Shown here one piece after another: positions 23,632-34,574 of a stretch of DNA of 64,000 nucleotides (position 1 is the first letter of the stretch; the number at the start of each line of letters is the position of its first letter). Both the position numbers and the translations under genes were made by a program. The notes below the pieces were generated by a model. That model was not told the origin of the DNA. It saw nothing but the letters and a program-made list of their open reading frames with translations, and searched no databases. The stretch is from Amanita rubescens (lineage: Eukaryota; Basidiomycota; Agaricomycetes; Agaricales; Amanitaceae): assembly GCA_015039365.1 (NCBI GenBank), contig WION01000009.1, forward strand, positions 620,001 through 684,000, read 5' to 3'.

Positions 23632-25204
23632 ATGAACACTCTTCGGCCCCTTATCAAGGATGCAGAACCACCGTACGACTCTACGGCCGTTGCCGATACT
23701 ATTCTTCGCTCTAGTGATGATATCGACTTCTACGTCGTTTTGGGTTTGCTCCGCTTGGTGTCCCCGTTTTTTAGGGATATATTTGACTTGAACCGGGGTA
23801 CTGCCGTCGAGCAAAACGAAAAGAAGGATGGGTTTCCCGTCATCCCTCTAATGGACGATAGCAAAACACTTCGTCTCCTTCTCGACTTCTTTCATCCTCG
23901 TGTCGAAGAACCGCAGCTCAACGATGTTACTTTATTTTGGAACGTATCTAAAGCAGCGAAGAAGTACTGTATGGATATCATTGAAGGCAAGCTAATCGCT
24001 CGCATTACCACGTCCAAGTTATTGAATGAAGAACCACTCCGCATCTACGTGATCGCTACTGATCTAGAATGGGAGGATGTAGCTAGCATTGCTGCCCGCA
24101 AAACCTTGGGCACCCCCTTGAAGAATTTGACATATGTCGAAGAGCTGCAAAGCGTCAGTGGTGCTGTGTTCTATCGATTCCTGGAATACAGGCTTCGATG
24201 TGATGCATCAGACCAGCCTGAGGACGAACAGCTAAGTGTTGCTGGCGCTCAGATGTCCAATCTGATTCCGCCATCCACTCACGACGCGAGCTCAGCTGTA
24301 CCATTGGCAGATGGTTTCGAGCTATTTCATTCATCCTCGATGGCAGATCTCATTCTCCGTTCTTCGGATTCCATCGATTTCTTCGTCATAGCGGCCTTAA
24401 TCCGATTTGTTTCTCCAGTGTTCAATGAGATGTTTCCACTAAAGGAGCATCAGATCAAAGACGGACGACCCGTTATACCTGTTCAGGAAAGCAGTCAAGT
24501 GATTCTCCCTCTATTAAGGATCGTCTATCATGATATAGACGAACTTGACACAGAGGATTGCCAATTATACCGAGACATAGTTTTGGCTGTGCGGAAATAT
24601 AAAATGACTTCTATCGAGAGGAAACTCCAGAAACAAATTACGGCATCATCCCTAATCCTCGACGAGCCTCTTCGAATCTATATTCTTGCAACGATGCTCG
24701 GATGGACAGATGTGCAAAAAGTGGCCGCATTCAACAGCCTACTGCAGCCACTACAGGGGATGACCTATATTCCAGAGTTGGACCTAGTGACGGGCGCAGA
24801 CCTCTACCGGCTAGTACATTTCAGGTTCAGATGCGGGGACAAAGCATGCGCAGCTCTTGACGAAGACGGGAATTTTTCATCCCATGGGGTTGGAAGTTGG
24901 GATAGCTATCGTACTGACAGTCGCTCAGGCTACTACTTTAGCCGTTCAATCCGAGGTCTAGATTGGAATGCAAGGCTGAGGGCGTGTCCACGAGGGCCCA
25001 CTATGACATATATATTCTCACAAAAGATGGAAGAAGCCCAACGGAATGGGTTTTATTACAACTTTGGTAGTTCGTTCCCGCGTATTTTGAAATCCATGCG
25101 TGACGCCGAAAAGCTGGTCGAAGAAGCGGTGTCAAAGGTTCGTATCGCATTTTTTGATGCGAAAATAACTCATCTCCATTCAGGTCCCTCTAGAATTCAA
25201 TTGA
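23632..25204 (+). CDS. Tandem double BTB/POZ protein
   Basis: Exons 23632-25137 and 25184-25204 flank a 46-nt intron (GTTCGT..TTCAG). The product has about 508 residues and ends VPLEFN. Both BTB domains are clear (ADTILRSSDDIDFYVV, LVSPFFRDIFDLNRG; ADLILRSSDSIDFFVI, RFVSPVFNEMFPLKEH), each with a BACK-like follower (EPLRIYVIATDLEWEDVA; EPLRIYILATMLGWTDVQ). The C-terminal motif is ACPRGPTMTYIF. It is nearly collinear with the gene at 21240-22894 over its whole length. No defect was found. Confidence 0.85.
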
Positions 25205-25427
25205 AGCGTGGACTGGGCATGTTCTCGTATAATCGATCCAAATACGAACGAGCCTAGCAGTCCTGTGACATTAGCCTGGTTGGCGAGCATCACTCCGTTG
25301 TTTTCTTCTTGGCCGCGAAGATTGCAAAGCTGTTCTAAATTTTGCCCAGTGCACTTCCTAAATTCCAAGTAATAGATATGTAAATCTGCTTAAGTAGTGC
25401 TCCCATTATTTAATGATGCATATATAA

Positions 25428-27039
25428 TCAGACGGCCAACGGAACCTAAGGGCCATCAGTAATCGTCATGAAATTCGAAGCCACTGCACACCTGCGACAC
25501 TGCTGATTCGACAGCTGCCGCTAAGTCCCGCCTGCATTTCAAGACTTCGGCAAGGTTAGCGGAAAGAAGATAGCACCGACGGGCATCCTCGTGCTCAAGC
25601 GCCTTATCCTCTAGGTCATAAGCGTCCGCGATGGTGGATCCTCGTGGACAAGATCTGAGCTTCTCAAACAGCCGTTCCGTAGGTCCACGATGTTCAACGA
25701 CTCTTGTGTCTTTGTTAAAATCCCATTTCCCAGGCCCATAAACCTTATGACTAGAGTTCCTGGTGATAACGCCACACGCTGCATCGGCACATTTAAATCT
25801 GAAAGCCACGAGACGATATAAGTCTGTTCCTGTCATGAGATCAAATTCTTTGATGTAAACCATTTCTTGGAGTGGATGAAAAAAAGTGTTCAAAGCAGCC
25901 GATTTTGCTATGTCATCCCAACCGAGAGCTAATGTGATAATATACATCCGAAGGGGTTCCGTGAGTATCAGTGGAGACGCTGCTGCCTGTTTCCGAAGTC
26001 GGGTCTCAACAACGGTAACCCCAAGGCGACGCGCTGCGAGAACGACTTGTATAAATAACCGACAATTTTGTAGGTCGAGTTCGGCCAAAATAGGGTGGAT
26101 AAGGCAGAGAAGATGGAAAAGTACATTGCTATCATCAGCAACATTGATGATAGTTCGTCCATCTATAGATTCACCTCTCGCCATCGCGGTGTCGTAGAGA
26201 TTGGATAATGTCGATGATGCCATGCGGATAATGTCTCCGGTGACAAAGAAGGCGACGGAGTCTGAAGAACGGAGGATGATATCTGCTTTCGCTGTAGGAC
26301 CAAATGGATCCGGCGTGGCCAGGAGAGAGGACGCGCCAGATCCAGTGGTAGCTTTTGACAGCATCATCAACTGGAACAATGCTATTCTTGTGTCCGCTAG
26401 ACGTGCCTTTTCACATCGTAGCGTATACTCCAAAAACCGATAGAAACCCGAGCCTGAAATATTTCTCAATTCTTCAGCGTGAGCCAATCCGCTTAATGGT
26501 ATTTCGGAGGCATTTTGCGCTGCAATTAATGCTACATCCTCCCACCCAAGGTCTATAGCGACCGCGTATAGACGCAGTGGCTCCGTGCTTATCAGGTGCG
26601 AGATGACTATTCGCTTTCTCAGTTTGTTTTCGATATTTTTCATGCAGTACTTTTGAGTCGCTTTGCAAACGTTTAGGAATAGAGTGACGTTGTCGAGTTG
26701 TGGCTCGCAGTCATGGGGGTGAATAAAATCAAGGAGATGGCGGAGTGTCTCACTTGATTCCGCGAGGGGAATGATAGGCAAACCACCTTTTTTCTCGTTT
26801 TGCTCGGCGGAAGGTAACATATCCACGAAAAAAGGCGATACATAGCGAAGGAAGTCTTTGAGGACGTAGAAGTCGATAAAATCTGACGAACGAAGGACGA
26901 TGTTTGAGAGAGCAGTAGAGCCATAGGGTGTCCCAGCATTCTGGGGTGTACACACTTGGGAAGAGTCTGGTACGGTTGTCATCGTCGTCGTAGGCAGCTG
27001 GTTATCCTCGATGGGACGATTTTCGATCGCTTTTGGCAT
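25428..27039 (-). CDS. Tandem double BTB/POZ protein
   Basis: Exons 27039-25492 and 25445-25428 with a 46-nt intron (GTGTGC..CTTAG) give about 521 residues ending VPLAV. BTB-1 lies at about residues 35-140 (LSNIVLRSSDFIDFYVLKDF, RYVSPFFVDML), BTB-2 at about 240-345 (PFGPTAKADIILRSSDSVAF, IRMASSTLSNLYD). BACK-like parts are EPLRLYAVAIDLGWEDVA and EPLRMYIITLALGWDDIA. The C-terminal motif is RSCPRGSTIADAYD. It is closest to the genes at 30301-31883 and 34575-36281, which share the phrase P-Q-N-A-G near the start or the same C-terminus. It runs opposite to its left neighbour, with tail-to-tail stops only 223 bp apart. Confidence 0.85.
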
Positions 27040-27153
27040 ACTTGTAACTTCAACTTGGCTCTAGATCTGCCGACTTATCTCAGCACTGCCACCTCAATCC
27101 AGTGGCATCGTTTAACGTTTAACCTGCACTTCGGGCAAACGCTCAAATGTGGG

Positions 27154-27300
27154 TCAAGGCTTTGAAGCATAGAAATCGATGAACATTGAAATCAGGATGA
27201 CGTCGGCAAGGATAGCAGAATCATGGTCGTAACTTGAAGGAGACCCAGTGTTTTGAGGAGTGCCGCGTTCATGTGAAGGTCCCACTGCTTGCCATCGCCC
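27154..27300 (-). pseudogene. N-terminal BTB fragment
   Basis: Minus-strand reading gives GTPQNTGSPSSYDHDSAILA then DVILISMFIDFYASKP and a stop. This is the start of a BTB-1 domain of the type at 30301-31883 (APQNAGSPYDPAAYSDVILR), with damage inside the core. Nothing of the rest of the gene follows. Confidence 0.65.
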
Positions 27301-27439
27301 AAATTCAAGCGGAGACGTACTAGTGCTGCCGCCATATAAAAAATTAACTACTTCACTAACACTCGTGGTGCACGCGTGACGCGGTCTGAACACAAAATTT
27401 GGCTATCCATTATATTATTTACCAGCGACTCGTACCATC

Positions 27440-30067
27440 ATGGAGGCGGACAAGCCATTCGACTCTACTGCTCTCGCAGACACAGTGCTCAGATCATCGA
27501 ACAATGTGCACTTTTACGTGCTCGGAGCGTTCCTTCGCTACGTGTCTCACACTTTCCGCGATCTGTTTTCGCTCAGTCAAGGGTCAGCGGCAGACGAGAA
27601 TGAAGTTAAGGACGGCTACCCAGTAATCCCACTTCCCGAAGACAGCAAGACAATCCATTGCTTGCTCAGCATCATCCATCCGTACATCAACAAACCCAAG
27701 CTTGACGACGGCGGTCTCTTGATCAATGTATGGGAAATGGCTGAGAAATACGGTATGGATACGGTTAGCAAGCTTCAAAAACGTCTGCTTAAAGATCAAT
27801 GGATGAAGAATCAACCGCAGAGAGTGTTTGCCATTGCTGTTATTTTTGGCTGGAAAGATGGAGCGGAGAAGGCAAAGCAGATGCTCGTTTCGAAGAAAAA
27901 GATTCCATACTGCGACGAGTTCGAGGAAATAACTGGTGCAGATTATTACAGTAGACATCCCAATAATGCATTGACTTATATAGTAATTTAAGGGTCTATT
28001 GAATGGGAAATTTATGACTTACCGTATCGGACAAAATCCGCTTGTATGTAAAAATTTGAGAGTGATCACGGCCGTTCATCGTGAACCGCCGTGTCCCGGA
28101 GTGGATTACCGTGTCCCGATGTGAATCACCGTGTCACGGCATGATTCGTCGATAGCATGCCCAACGTGAACGTGAACCGTCGTGATCACGATCGGCTGAC
28201 GTAACTTAACTCGTGCAACTGCACCTGCTAGCCTGACGGCTCAAGCGCTCATCATCGACAATATTGACCCGAGAACAAGGGAGGGCGCAGGGAGACTTGG
28301 GTGTCCTGGAGAGGGTTGTGGGGGAGGGACCGAAGCAGTCGCGTTGTCGACTAGGTAGTCCTCCATTATCGGCGATCGTGGCTCTCAATAAGAGGGGTGA
28401 GTCGTTGGAGGTCCGAGTTAGGTTCGGCTACCATCACTAGCACCGTCATACCCCAGCGAGATCAAAGGGCCTGACTCGGAGGAACAGGCGATTCGGGCAG
28501 TAGGTAATTGGCCGCGGGACTTGCTGCTTCAGTTTCGGTCTCGCCCAGGCAAAGCTGGCCGGGTGCGGTTGAGATAGAGAGGGGTTCAGGTGCATTACGT
28601 CCACACAGGGCCTCCCCACGTTTGGGGTCGAATCTGTAGCATCAGTTGCTAGATTCGCTCGGAATTGGCGTCACGTTCATTCGCCAGTGATTCGGATAGT
28701 TGGATAACTGTTATGATGTCAAGTCAATTCGGAAATTCCCCCATTCTCGCGTTGAGCTGAATTGTGGGAATCTTATGTCAGCTGATCGTGATCACGACGG
28801 TTCACGTTCACGGTTTGGTATGCGAATGATGATTCACGCCGGTACACTGCAATTCATGCCGGTACACTGCAATTCACGCCAGTACACGGCTGTTCACGAT
28901 GAACAGTCGTGATCACTCTCTATTTTCAACCTGCAACAAATTTTGTCCGATACGGACCGTCATATTGCCTAAAACGGATATACATTATTGGGATGTCTAC
29001 TGTACGGGTTATTGGAGTATCGCTTTTGTCATGAAAATCCGGAGCGGCCACGGAAACACCAAGTAGCGGAACTGGGCAGGGATGATGATACTTCAGTCAG
29101 TACCAGAGATAATTTTCTGCCCATTTTCTGCATCCTATTGAATTCACTCCAGACCAATCGGGATGCCCCCAAGCCATTCGACTTCCAAGCAAAGGCTGAT
29201 ATTATTCTTCGGTCGTCGGATGCGGTCGACTTCTACGTGTCACGACCACTCCTTCAGCTAATTTCCCCCATTTTTGACAAGCTCTTTTCCAATACAGAAG
29301 GCTCGGATTCAAAAAACGGTCTACGCGTCGTCCATATCACAGACCATAGTCGGGCGTTTTACCACTTCCTCCTCGCATTGCATCACTGTATGGATAAGCC
29401 ACCGGTGGAGGACCCTGGGCTAATTGCCGATATATGCGAGGCAGCTCGAAAGTACGCCATACCCGCAATTGAGGCAAGGATGAAGGAACAGCTAACTACC
29501 TCCTCGTCACTGGTTGAAAATCCACTTGGCGTTTATGCAATTGCGACGGCACTCGGCTGGGCGGACGTAGCGAAGGTGGCGGCAAAGAACACATTAAATT
29601 CACCCCTAGAGGAAGCAATAACTTATGTACCAGAACTATGGTGTATCACTGGCGGGGATTTGGATCGCCTGATAAATTACCGGACCAGGTGTGCGAAGGT
29701 GGCATGTAGAGTCGTCCGGAACAGTCAAATGCATCAAAATTATGGACCCGGATGCCTCGCGTCTCACTTGCACCACCACACGCCACACGGGGCATCGTCT
29801 CGTGAGTCTTCGGGTGCCCATGAAGCAAACGACATAGAAGAAAAGTTGAAGGCTTGCCCACGAGGGTCCACTTACACGAATATCTTTGCTCAGTTGAATG
29901 ATGTATTCGATGTAAAGCATGGGCGTAAATGTTGGCCTGTCTCATCTGCTGTTGGATTTGTTAGGTGTTGTAAAGCTGTAGCGGGGGCCATTGAGGAAGA
30001 GGTAGATAAGGTCGTTATTCTGAGTCGGCGTGAGCATGGTCACATTGAGGAGGCTAATGCAATGTAG
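27440..30067 (+). pseudogene. Tandem double BTB gene split by a DNA transposon
   Basis: Left part 27440-27948 codes BTB-1 and its BACK-like segment (PFDSTALADTVLRSS; AFLRYVSHTFRDLFSL). At 27949 a 1,054-bp element interrupts the codon for a tyrosine. The frame resumes exactly at 29005 (GLLEYRFCHENPE), continues to a 57-nt intron (29096-29152, GTCAGT..CCAG), then BTB-2 (AKADIILRSSDAVDFYVSRP, QLISPIFDKLF) and CPRGSTYTNIFAQ, with an end near 30010-30067. As it stands the left part would stop inside the element after 183 residues. The rest has no other visible lesion, so the insertion is probably recent. Splicing out of the element cannot be excluded. Confidence 0.8.
27949..29002. mobile_element. 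Non-autonomous TIR DNA transposon (TA target, MITE-like)
   Basis: A 1,054-bp element with identical ends: both start CAGTAGACATCCCAATAATG when read inward. It is flanked by TA on each side (27947-27948 and 29003-29004). Subterminal inverted homology continues for roughly 100 bp (CGTATCGGACAAAAT; GAGAGTGATCACG; GTTCATCGTGAAC). A further inner inverted pair lies at about 28163-28198 and 28780-28812. No transposase frame is present. TA duplication and a CAGT terminus suit the Tc1/mariner superfamily, but the assignment is inferred from ends only. Confidence 0.85.
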
Positions 30068-30300
30068 TTGCACTTTGAGACATTGTCGCTACGACCAGTT
30101 CGTAATCACAATGAATTACTGAACTTGTCATGCACATGCTGTAAGCGTAAGCCCTTGTCCTCTGTTATCCACTGTAACGGGAGTGCACGCAGGCTCGGGT
30201 GATGACTATTCAAAATGATAACACAACGGTAGGCGTGCGACGGTACTACAGGTATAATTTAAGTCTGACACCAGTTCATTCACTCATAGCATAGCTAGAA

Positions 30301-31883
30301 TCAGATGGCTAAGGGAACCTAAAAGTTGTCAACAATCATGGTGAAATGTGGAGGCAAAAGCGACGTACTTCGGTGACCGCTGCTTCAACCGCATTCTCTA
30401 TCGCCCGCCTGCAATATAAGATTCTGGCGAGGGTTGGGCAAGACACGGAAGAGAGATTGTCGTGACGGCCCTCGAGCGCCTTATCGTCTAGATCATAAGC
30501 ATCCACAACTGTGGAACCGCGTGGACAAGATCTGAGCTTCGAAAACACCTGTTCCGTAGGTCCATGATGTTGCCAATTCGAGTAACCGCCACGAGTATAA
30601 CCCCATCCACCAGGCCCATAAGTCTTAAAATCAGAGTTGCTTGTGATAACTTTACATGCCGCATCGGCACATTTGAATCTGAAAGCTACGAGGCGATGAA
30701 GATCTGCTCCTGTAATGAGATCAAATTCTTGCATGTAAGTCATGCCCTCGAGTGGGCAGGAAAGTACGTTCAACGCAGCTGATTTTGCTACGTCGTCCCA
30801 TCCGAGAGCTGATGCGATAATATATATTCGGAGAGGCTCCTCAAGTAAAAGTGGCGAAGCCGCCAGCTGTTTCCGAAGTCGCCTCTCTATGACATCCATC
30901 CCGCGGCGACGTGCCGCAAGCGCGACCTGAGTGTATAGGCGACAATTCTTTACGTCAAGGTCATCTGACACATAGTAGATAAGGCCGAGGAGGTGACAGA
31001 GTACTTCGTTATCTTCCACGACATTGATGATGGGTCGTCCGTCCTCGGTTTTACCTATCGTTATTCCCAATGGATTCGTGATGTCGAGGAATGGTGATGA
31101 AAGTGATGCCACACGAACTAAGTCCTCAAGGACGAAGAAGTCGACAAGGTCCTTTGAACGAAGAATGACATCTGCCTTAGCAGTAGAGTCAAATGGCTTC
31201 TGTGCGTTCCGAGTTCCGGACGTCACTAGCGGAACTTGAGCGTCAGATCCAGTAGAGACTCTCTGCAATGTCATCAGCCTTTCCCCGTCCCGTGTCAAAG
31301 ATGTATCGCATCGTAATTTGTATTCCAAAAACTGGTAAAAGGCCGATCCCGGAATATTTTTCAGCTCTTTGGCGTGGGTGAGTTTATCTAGCGGTATCTG
31401 GGAAGCTTGTTGAGCTGCGATCAATGCTACATCGTCCCAAACAAGGTTCGCGGCAACTGCGTATAGACGCAATGACTCCGAGTCCATCAGGTGCGAGATG
31501 ACTATTTGCTTTCTAAGTCTGTTCTCGATGACGTTCATGCAATATTTCTGGGCTGCTTGAGCAACATTCAGAAACAGAGTGATGTCGTCGAGCTTTGGCT
31601 CGCCTTCATTGGGATATATGTAATCGAGAAGGAGACGGAGGGTTTCACCGGACTCTGTGACAGGAATGATAGGCAAGCCGTTCACCGTCTCGTTTGTCTC
31701 TGGGGCGGGGAAATTAAACATGGTTTTGAAGAACGGTGATACGTAGCACAGGAAGGTTTTAAGGACGTAGAAATCGATGAGATCAGCGGAACGAAGGATG
31801 ACGTCTGAGTACGCGGCGGGGTCATAAGGTGACCCAGCATTCTGAGGAGCGCGTCCTTGCGAAGGGCCTGCGGTACTTGCCAT
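30301..31883 (-). CDS. Tandem double BTB/POZ protein
   Basis: Exons 31883-30369 and 30318-30301 with a 50-nt intron (GTACGT..TTTAG) give about 510 residues ending VPLAI. BTB-1: AYSDVILRSADLIDFYVLKT, LCYVSPFFKTMF; BTB-2: PFDSTAKADVILRSKDLVDF, VRVASLSSPFLDI. BACK-like segments are ESLRLYAVAANLVWDDVA and EPLRIYIIASALGWDDVA. The C-terminal motif is RSCPRGSTVVDAYDL. The N-terminus has APQNAGSPYDP, shared with the fragment at 27154-27300. No breaks were seen. Head-to-head with a BTB start fragment at 31938. Confidence 0.85.
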
Positions 31884-31937
31884 CGCTCAGAGCAAGTGGG
31901 AAGATCGTGCGTGCATGATGATTACGATCGATCGGGC

Positions 31938-32012
31938 ATGCCGAGCGGAGCCGCGGACGAGCCCTTCAACTCTACCGCACTCACAGATGCAGTGCTCAAA
32001 TCTTCGGGATAG
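31938..32012 (+). pseudogene. N-terminal BTB stub
   Basis: ATG followed by 23 codons reading PFNSTALTDAVLKSSG and a TAG stop. This equals the first exon start of the genes at 27440 and 38556 (PFDSTALADTVLRSS). The remainder of the gene is absent. Confidence 0.65.
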
Positions 32013-32543
32013 TCTTAAGACTATGTACTGACTGAAAATGGTGTCAGCTCAACCACAGCGGCGATGTACGTCTACACATCCAGCATCTACTTTCGAGTCG
32101 GAGTTTCTTGATTCACTCACATAATTCATGACAGGGGTCTCTTCGCCGCGTGGTGGATCACTCAACCGGGGCACAACCGTACCAAAACGGAGTTAACAAA
32201 CGCTTGGAAGACACTCAGTAACGAGAAAAAAGAGGTGCGGCCTTCGAGTCTCTCTACATTTCCTCCAAGTTACTTATTGACTTATAGGAATGGAAAGAAG
32301 AGAGTAAGAAGCGTGGGCGGCGACGAGCTGGATGGCGCAGAAGGGTGCAGGAACACTCGGATAGTGGAGGGATATTCAGATAATTGCAGATTGTACATTT
32401 TTTGCGCGCCAATGCAACGAGCCCGAAAACATCAGAAGCTTCTGGCCCCGATTTGCCCCGCTAGATCAAACAGCCCCTTGTGTTTGTAAATGATTGTAAA
32501 GGCCTCTTCCCACTTGCTCTCTTTTTTTTCGTTCCTCCCTCCA
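32013..32543. other. Intergenic stretch
   Basis: 531 bp between the BTB stub and the glycoprotein gene. A pyrimidine-rich run lies just before the glycoprotein start (about 32515-32540). No gene recognised. Confidence 0.4.
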
Positions 32544-34194
32544 ATGGCACGATTCTCCTCTGCGTTTTGGCTCAATGTCTTCCTGGCGGTCTGTGTAGCG
32601 GGTCAATCCACCGTCACGCAACCTCCAGAGTCAATTATTCCCGACCCAACTGGCGCTCCCTTACCTTTGACGCAGTACACGTTCCAGTATCCAGACCTCC
32701 CAGAACAAGTCAAGTGTGTTTCGGAATCCTTATACTTTACCTAGTCATCGAGCGCTCATGAGTTTTTCAGTCCATTCCCCGTTGGCCGTGGTCCTCAGTC
32801 TGGGTACAATGTTTGTAACAGTACAACGGAAGGGCCCGACTCCCGATGTCAGACCATGTTCATCAACTCCATCCAAGGTCCGCATTCTCTCTTTGCATAT
32901 ATAATCTAACACGGAGAATAGACTTCTGTCTTTGGGGGTCCCCAACGCCAAACGGATTAATCGGTAATGTTGAGGCCTCAGTCGTCGCGTGAGTTTAAAA
33001 ATTATTCTTATCCCGGTTTCACAAAGCTTTTTAATGAACAAAGTTACTGCACCGACCATGGTCATGGTACTCGTATTATACCCGAAGGAACCATAACCAG
33101 CCTACAATTCATGAGAACTTCCGCTTATATTCAAGTTACCGGACAGTTCAACCAGACTGGAGTTGGCTTGGATCCGACCGATTATGGAGTACGCAAATCC
33201 CTTTGTTCTCGTCGAATCGTCATATTGACGAGTTTTAACTTGACAGGGAGAACTTGATCCCCACGGAGCTGATCTTGTCAGTTAATTTAAGCTCGCCGCG
33301 GAGAAGAAAACTGCTAACGTCCTGGATTTGAACCCTAGGCGGGAAATCCACTTGGAGGGATTATTTTCTCTTCCAATCTACCAACCACCAATGGTAAAAT
33401 TACGCAAGTCAACAATTGGAATCTGTACGTCATCGTCAAGATGTGACAATGTTCTACCTCCCGCTGACCTCCTCGAGATAGCTTCGTCGGTTCCGGTTTC
33501 TTCTGCTTCAAAGCATGCGACAACTCCATCACAAGCCCTAACTATTGCCAGAAGTATGTGCCGCTTCGTCAGTCCACATTTATTTCGTCTAACCCATTTA
33601 TTCAGTATTTATGATCTTGCAAGTCTTAAACGTAAAGATGTCTTGTCATCGTGATAATCGTATCCTCAGATTGGATGTACCTATAATATGCCGTCCAGTG
33701 CATATACAGAGAATATCTTCGAAGATTGCCAGGGCGATCTTCAGGAGCCTGCGGGTTTATACGTTGTCAATGGCACTAGTGAGTATTGGTTACCAAAATA
33801 TGCTTCGTTGAAAGCAGATTCTGACGCTCCATTCGTAGCCATGACTTGGAAACAACCCGCATCCTTAACTCCCGGTTCAACCATCCCGTGGCAGCCATCC
33901 ATCCCCGCGTCTTCAAGCTGTACTACCTACAGCAGCGCACAGCTCTTCGGAACCCCTGTCAGTACCTCCTTATGATCCTCTTAAACTTTTGTGGTTTCTT
34001 ATTTGATTTTTTCCAACTATTAGACCCCCACGGTGACTGGCCAATCGGGTTCTTCAGGTTCTGGGAGCGGCCGCACCATACCACAGTCTACTGGCACGAC
34101 ATCCGGTGCCATCTCAATTTCCGTTCCCACTACTGCCATTGAGGCCGTTATCGCCTCATTCTTACTTGGTGTGTTCCTCGTTGGCATCAACTAA
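32544..34194 (+). CDS. Secreted GPI-anchored glycoprotein ('macrofage activating glycoprotein' type)
   Basis: The start at 32544 gives a signal peptide (MARFSSAFWLNVFLAVCVAG). Several short introns split the gene; exon 1 ends at 32713, exon 2 spans 32771-32877 and exon 3 starts at 32922. The body reads RGPQSGYNVCNSTTEGPDS, DFCLWGSPTPNGLIG, YCTDHGHGTRIIPEG, YIQVTGQFNQT and GELDPHGADL, then CYS-rich parts near ENIFEDCQGDLQEPAGLY and WKQPASLTPGSTIPWQP. The end is Ser/Gly/Thr-rich followed by a hydrophobic tail (AIEAVIASFLLGVFLVGI), typical of GPI attachment. The family is widespread in basidiomycetes; its function is not established. Several middle exon borders are approximate. Confidence 0.8.
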
Positions 34195-34574
34195 AGCCGG
34201 GGCAGTGCCTCTGCAGAGATCGGTAGCTGGAACCGTTGCATCCATCCGCTCTTTTTCCATTCACTCTTTTTCCATCCGCTCATTTATAGTATCTATTTCA
34301 ATGGCACGGGACTACGTTAGTAGGCAGGACGCTTTACGTTACATACTATTTGCGAAAGGTGACCGCTACTTTTTGAAGGTCGTTACCCGCCTGCTTGGTT
34401 ATACCCTGTTTAATACCCACTGAGTCTTGAATCTACATTTGTATCTGTTCAGTGCCTTAAATCCTTTCCCTACGATGAGACTGACGAGAGGAAGGGTGGA
34501 GTGGATCAAGCAAGCCATGCCCGCATTCGTCTTACCCTCTGACGTGAGGGCACAGATATACTCGTAACTAGAAA
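34195..34574. other. Intergenic stretch
   Basis: Tail-to-tail region between the glycoprotein gene and a minus-strand BTB gene. It contains a short imperfect repeat of TCCATTCACTCTTTTTCCATCC-like sequence around 34240-34280; otherwise nothing recognised. Confidence 0.4.

Noticed and set aside
23326..23814. 162-codon minus-strand open frame upstream of a BTB gene
   Set aside because: No domain, and it overlaps the BTB start in antisense.
28200..28800. Possible transposase gene within the DNA element
   Set aside because: Only frames under about 70 codons are present, with no catalytic motif, so the element is non-autonomous.
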